Shown here: in pieces, positions 6,676 to 9,584 of the stretch
Layout: the number at the start of each line of letters is the position of its first letter
Position numbering within the stretch: position 1 is the first letter of the stretch
Origin: Candidatus Poseidoniales archaeon
GTDB lineage: Archaea > Thermoplasmatota > Poseidoniia > Poseidoniales > Thalassarchaeaceae
DNA: 9,584 nucleotides
Assembly: GCA_028821815.1 (NCBI GenBank)
Contig: JAPKEY010000048.1
Span: 1 to 9,584 of the forward strand
Direction: 5' to 3'
Made by a program: the position numbers and the translations under genes
Notes under the pieces: generated by a model
Seen by the model: the letters and a program-made list of their open reading frames with translations, nothing else
Databases searched by the model: none
What the model was told of the DNA's origin: nothing

Positions 6676-6683
6676 ATTAAATA
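6676..6683 (+). promoter_or_regulatory. TATA box of L40e, possibly shared with the divergent hydrolase gene
   Basis: ATTAAATA on the plus strand, centred about 26 bases before the L40e ATG at 6706, so that transcript should start at or next to the ATG (leaderless). Read on the minus strand the same bases give TATTTAAT, the only reasonable box A for the hydrolase gene, with a start predicted near 6653. One AT-rich box may therefore serve both directions. Confidence 0.6.
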
Positions 6684-6705
6684 GGGGAAGCAGGTCGGCG
6701 AGCCC

Positions 6706-6852
6706 ATGGCACGATTCCCAGAGGCAGAAGCACGCTTGCTCGGTGTGAAGATATGCATGAAGTGCAATGCACGAAATGCTCTGCGTGCCGCTCGCTGCCG
6801 AAAGTGCAGTTACAAAGGGCTACGGCACAAGAACAAGGAAACCAAGGTTTGA
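6706..6852 (+). CDS. rpl40e: Large-subunit ribosomal protein eL40 (L40e)
   Basis: This 48-residue protein of the 50S subunit matches archaeal L40e throughout: it begins MARFPEAEARLL and carries a zinc finger with C17, C20, C31 and C34 (CMKCNARNALRAARCRKC), then SYKGLRHKNKE. In eukaryotes the same protein is made as a fusion to ubiquitin; in archaea, as here, it stands alone. It binds rRNA near the factor-binding face of the large subunit. The ATG has no ribosome binding site and lies about 26 bases after a TATA box, so the mRNA is probably leaderless, a common arrangement in archaea. It is divergent from the MBL-fold hydrolase gene and followed after 91 nt by the pilin gene. Length and start are normal for the family. 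Confidence 0.95.
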   Translation: MARFPEAEARLLGVKICMKCNARNALRAARCRKCSYKGLRHKNKETKV

Positions 6853-6886
6853 GCCTTGGCAGTTCTGTTCGATGTCGATTCTGGAC

Positions 6887-6894
6887 TTCTTTTT
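6887..6894 (+). terminator. Possible T-rich terminator after L40e
   Basis: TTCTTTTT on the plus strand, 34 bases after the L40e stop. Archaeal RNA polymerase can stop at T-runs without a hairpin. The run is short, so this is a weak call. Confidence 0.35.
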
Positions 6895-6910
6895 CGGTTA
6901 ATTGCCGGTG

Positions 6911-6916
6911 TATTTA
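6911..6916 (+). promoter_or_regulatory. Candidate TATA box of the pilin gene
   Basis: TATTTA centred about 30 bases before ATG 6944, which predicts a very short or absent leader. The match to the archaeal consensus is partial. Confidence 0.35.
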
Positions 6917-6926
6917 CAGGGCGCTG

Positions 6927-6941
6927 GCCACCTTCGGTGGC
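6927..6941. repeat. Inverted repeat just ahead of the pilin gene
   Basis: GCCACC-TTC-GGTGGC: a perfect 6-bp stem with a 3-base loop, ending two bases before the pilin ATG and lying after its candidate TATA box. It could bind a regulator at the transcript start or fold in a longer transcript from L40e. Confidence 0.5.
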
Positions 6942-6943
6942 TG

Positions 6944-7441
6944 ATGAGACGCGAGAGGTGCGGCGAAGATGAGGCTGTCAGCCCCGTGATTGCAACCGTT
7001 TTGCTGATGGCGATTACAGTTCTATTAGCCAGTGCGGTGTACTTGATGGTCGATGACGCAATCGCAGCTCCTGACAAAGGAGCACCCTATGCCACCATGA
7101 GTGTTCGTGCTCTGGACAATGGATTCCAAGTTGTACGTTTTACTGAATTGTCACAGAACATACACACATCCAGTGTGTCCTTCTCTATCGTCCCACCTGC
7201 GGGAGTCAATGCCTCCACCATTAGCGGCCATGCCAATGACGCAAATGTGTATGGATCGATTGGGGAGACGGTCACATTCCACGATCGTGATGCATCATTC
7301 ACCGTCAATCGTGGTGATTATTTCATCATCAATGCAACCGCAGCAGGAACAGATGAAGGTGGTTGGACGATTTTCATTCGAGCAGAGGGGAGTTCAGGAA
7401 CGACCGAATTGTCAGCCATGCCCCTTCCAGCGACGGTATGA
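6944..7441 (+). CDS. Archaeal type IV pilin-like protein (Pilin_N type)
   Basis: The 165-residue protein starts with a short charged leader (MRRERCGEDE), then AVSPVIATVLLMAITVLLAS, the N-terminal signature of archaeal adhesion pilins, in which a prepilin peptidase cuts the leader just before the hydrophobic helix and the helix packs into the pilus core. Residues from about 45 to the end are polar, Thr/Ser/Gly-rich and probably beta-stranded (GDYFIINATAAGTDEGGWTI), with possible N-glycosylation sites NAS and NAT. ATG 6944 is chosen because the class III-type leader begins there; an in-frame upstream start at 6902 adds 14 residues of non-pilin sequence. It follows L40e by 91 nt and precedes aroA by 25 nt. 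No assembly ATPase or membrane platform gene is nearby, so it is an orphan pilin that would rely on machinery encoded elsewhere. Confidence 0.87.
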   Translation: MRRERCGEDEAVSPVIATVLLMAITVLLASAVYLMVDDAIAAPDKGAPYATMSVRALDNGFQVVRFTELSQNIHTSSVSFSIVPPAGVNASTISGHANDANVYGSIGETVTFHDRDASFTVNRGDYFIINATAAGTDEGGWTIFIRAEGSSGTTELSAMPLPATV

Positions 7442-7466
7442 TGGGGTAGACCCGAGTCGACAGTGC

Positions 7467-8672
7467 GTGGGTACGTTGCTAGACCAACGAGTCATTTCGA
7501 TCCCCGCCAACTCTCCTATCGTTGAAATTGGGGGTTTACCTCCATCGAAAAGCCACCTCATACGTTGGTTGCTCTTGGCATCTCAAGGTAATGGTCAAGT
7601 CGAAATTCAAAATGTTGCTGGGGCGGCAAATGATGCATGTGCAATGCGCGATGCCCTGATTGAATTGGGTATTAAAATCGACATTCAAGAGAATAAATGG
7701 ACAGTGTACGGAGTTGGTTCAAGTGGGTACAAATGTCCTGTAAATGAACTTAATTTACACAATTCGGGTACATCGCTACGGTTTCTTGCCATCGCAATAA
7801 CTAGGGTGGGAGAATGGATTACCATCAATGGTGATTCGACACTTGAGACTAGAATTAATCGTGATTTTTGGGAATCTTTGGGGGTCGATGTTGCCTTTGA
7901 TTCCGATGAACGAAACTTGCCAATGAAAATCAGGGGACCTATGGATCGGAATACACTATCTTTGAATTGTGAAAAAACAAGTCAGTATCTTTCAGCTCTA
8001 GCCCTATCGATGCCAGCGCGGGATAAGGGGCTATTATTGGCTATAGATGGTGATATTGTAAGTCGGAGACATGCACAACTTTCGTTTAGTCTTGCAGCGG
8101 AATGTGGCTCACCTAATACCCTAGGGAACCCACTCTTACTACCGTGGGAATGTAAACCACCAAATCATGTCAAAATCCCACCTGACGCATCCCATGTCGC
8201 CTTTTGGAAATTATACGAAATAATTCATGAAACAACCATTGTATTGCCTGAGGTTCAGCCTGGTGATTCAATCGGAGCGGAAGTGTTGTCTGATTTAGAT
8301 CTTAAGCGCCCCCAAACCATCGATTTGAATGAGGCAAATGACCTGATTACACCACTTGCTGCAGCGATGGCGATCGGAGGTGGTGGAGTCATCACTGGTG
8401 CAAGTCATGCTCAGTACAAGGAATCGAATCGAATTGAACGTACGGCCGACATGTTGTCTCGATTCTCAATCAATGTTGAAATTATGCCTGATGGATTACG
8501 CATTGCAGGAAACCAGTGCATTGTAGCACCACAAACCCCTGTACCTACATTTGGAGACCATCGCATGCAAATGACTGCTATCGTTCTCGCAACTAAGGTC
8601 GGAGGCGATGTTAAAGGTTCAAATTTACACGAAGTATCGTTTCCTGAATTCATTCAACTGATTCAGCCATGA
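7467..8672 (+). CDS. aroA: 3-phosphoshikimate 1-carboxyvinyltransferase (EPSP synthase)
   Basis: The enzyme transfers enolpyruvyl from PEP to shikimate-3-phosphate, the sixth step of the shikimate pathway to aromatic amino acids. About 401 residues, slightly short of the usual 420-430. Motifs in order: PPSKSHLIR (PEP and shikimate phosphate binding Lys/Ser/Arg), HNSGTSLRFL, TSQYLSALALSMP, DGDIVSRRHAQ, PPDASHVAFW, NEANDLITPLAAAMA with the catalytic Asp in NDLIT, QYKESNRIERT and FGDHRMQMT. PPSKS instead of PGDKS is the archaeal form. KESNR replaces the common KESDR/KETDR. There is no in-frame ATG; GTG 7467, 25 nt after the pilin stop, gives a normal N-terminus, with TTG 7476 as the alternative, and no ribosome binding site is clear. 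The frame stays open far upstream inside the pilin gene, but that part has no AroA similarity. The 3' end overlaps mutL by 10 nt. Confidence 0.94.
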   Translation: MGTLLDQRVISIPANSPIVEIGGLPPSKSHLIRWLLLASQGNGQVEIQNVAGAANDACAMRDALIELGIKIDIQENKWTVYGVGSSGYKCPVNELNLHNSGTSLRFLAIAITRVGEWITINGDSTLETRINRDFWESLGVDVAFDSDERNLPMKIRGPMDRNTLSLNCEKTSQYLSALALSMPARDKGLLLAIDGDIVSRRHAQLSFSLAAECGSPNTLGNPLLLPWECKPPNHVKIPPDASHVAFWKLYEIIHETTIVLPEVQPGDSIGAEVLSDLDLKRPQTIDLNEANDLITPLAAAMAIGGGGVITGASHAQYKESNRIERTADMLSRFSINVEIMPDGLRIAGNQCIVAPQTPVPTFGDHRMQMTAIVLATKVGGDVKGSNLHEVSFPEFIQLIQP

Positions 8673-9584
8673 CGACCGAAGTGACCATCAAGGCGGTTGA
8701 GAGTCATTCGCAGAACTGTAGGGCGACCGTGTACACAGGCCCATGGATTTTCAATGGTTTGCATATCTGCTAGAAGTCGCCGCATCTCAGGCAGCGAGAG
8801 CTTCTGATTCGCTTTGACTGCGCCTCGACAGGATTTCATGAATGCGACTTCATCGGCGAGGCTCTCGACTGTGTCTAAATGCAGCGCACCACTTTCGAGT
8901 TCAGATAATACATCGGAAAGGAAACCTTCGAGTTTTTCACTCCCCAACAACAATTGAGGTACTGCAATTAAATTAAGATCGGCATCAAAATCGAAACCAA
9001 TCTCGCTCAAACGTGATTTGTGACCATGCAATATTTCCGACTTTGCTGAACTCAATGCCAATGGAATAGCAGAAACTAGTTTCTGACTCGCCCAAGATAT
9101 CATGTCATCCCGGAGACGTTCGTAACGAACGCGCTCGTGGAGTGCATGTTGATCGATGATGAACAATTCATCAGCTCCTTGTGCGAGAATGTAGGAATCC
9201 GCATATTGGGCTAAAGGCACCATTTCAGGGACATCTGTAACCTCAATTTCAAGCGGGCTTGGTGTGGGTTCATCCAGTGGAGATACACTCTCATCTCCAG
9301 AACACCAGCGGTGGAGGTCACGTTCTGCGCTCGAAAGCGCGGGTGCTATTTTTTCAATGCCTAAATTATGTAGGGTTTCTTGTGTAAGTGGGGACTCACT
9401 CACTTTTATTTCTGGTTTCTTAATCACTTTTTCAATAGGTCCAGCATAGGTAATCCGTGTTTGTGCTGATTCTGCCCATACTGGAAGTGGGGCTTGGGTT
9501 TGCTCGGGATAATCCATATTGGATGATACCGCCTCGATTGGACTTGTATCGGGAGTCATCGACCCGGGTGGCACTTGCAACAAC
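8663..9584 (-). CDS. mutL: DNA mismatch repair protein MutL, C-terminal part (N-terminus beyond window)
   Basis: MutL couples mismatch recognition by MutS to strand incision. Only the C-terminal 307 codons are here; the frame stays open to the right edge, so the N-terminal GHKL ATPase lies outside. The first 120 residues visible are a Pro/Ser/Glu-rich linker, followed by the dimerisation and endonuclease domain. All metal-site motifs of nicking MutL/PMS2-type proteins are visible (numbered from the right-hand end of the window): DQHALHERVRYE at 144-155, fitting DQHA(x)2E(x)4E; SCR at 251-253 for the ACR motif; CVHGRP at 283-288 for CPHGRP; and FGR at 302-304 for FxR. It should therefore be an active nickase rather than an E. 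coli-type MutL. The TGA (8665-8663) lies inside the convergent aroA end. MutL is patchily distributed in archaea, so ancient transfer from bacteria is plausible but not shown by this sequence. Confidence 0.95.
   Translation of the reverse strand, partial: LLQVPPGSMTPDTSPIEAVSSNMDYPEQTQAPLPVWAESAQTRITYAGPIEKVIKKPEIKVSESPLTQETLHNLGIEKIAPALSSAERDLHRWCSGDESVSPLDEPTPSPLEIEVTDVPEMVPLAQYADSYILAQGADELFIIDQHALHERVRYERLRDDMISWASQKLVSAIPLALSSAKSEILHGHKSRLSEIGFDFDADLNLIAVPQLLLGSEKLEGFLSDVLSELESGALHLDTVESLADEVAFMKSCRGAVKANQKLSLPEMRRLLADMQTIENPWACVHGRPTVLRMTLNRLDGHFGRHG

Noticed and set aside
7101..7466. Upstream open extension of the aroA frame
   Set aside because: It overlaps the pilin gene out of frame, has no AroA similarity and would give a 523-residue protein, about 100 residues too long.
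1..9584. Mobile element, CRISPR array, defence island or prophage
   Set aside because: No direct-repeat array, transposase or integrase motif, terminal repeats or phage genes were seen, and tRNA-Ala shows no duplicated 3' end in the window that would mark an integration site.

Overview
The window looks like a piece of an archaeal chromosome, most likely a marine Thermoplasmatota (Marine Group II/III, Poseidoniales type). Direct archaeal markers are a transcription factor B gene, a 48-residue ribosomal protein L40e, a pilin with an archaeal SPVI-type N-terminus, TATA boxes in place of -35/-10 promoters, and at least one apparently leaderless gene. The group assignment is inference: it rests on free-living metabolism (purA, aroA), a secreted lipoprotein peptidase, an endonuclease-type MutL and moderate GC, not on a phylogenetic marker that I could test.

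Layout. (1) Minus strand, 1-3738, read right to left: TFB, tRNA-Ala(UGC), a lipoprotein M28 peptidase and a secreted arylsulfotransferase-like protein that runs off the left edge. Gaps are only 23-34 nt and the only clear promoter is upstream of TFB, so they may form one long transcript. (2) Plus strand, 3989-5703: purA and a small Cys4 protein that I cannot name. (3) Minus strand, 5704-6591: a metallo-beta-lactamase-fold hydrolase and a 40-codon membrane microprotein with a strong ribosome binding site, 12 nt after the hydrolase stop and in the same frame. (4) Plus strand, 6706-8672: ribosomal protein L40e, an archaeal pilin and AroA. (5) Minus strand, 8663-9584: the C-terminal part of MutL, cut by the right edge and overlapping the aroA end by 10 nt.

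Functionally this is mostly housekeeping: transcription initiation, translation (tRNA, L40e), AMP synthesis, the shikimate pathway and mismatch repair. To this are added cell-surface genes (pilin, lipoprotein peptidase, secreted ASST-like protein). I see no CRISPR array, transposase, integrase, phage gene or defence island. The least explained items are the membrane microprotein, the Cys4 protein beside purA, the altered metal site of the hydrolase, and the divergent L40e/hydrolase promoter, which holds one shared AT-rich box and a GC-rich hairpin. There is no gene-free stretch above 300 bases; the longest, 3739-3988, holds the divergent TFB and purA promoters.
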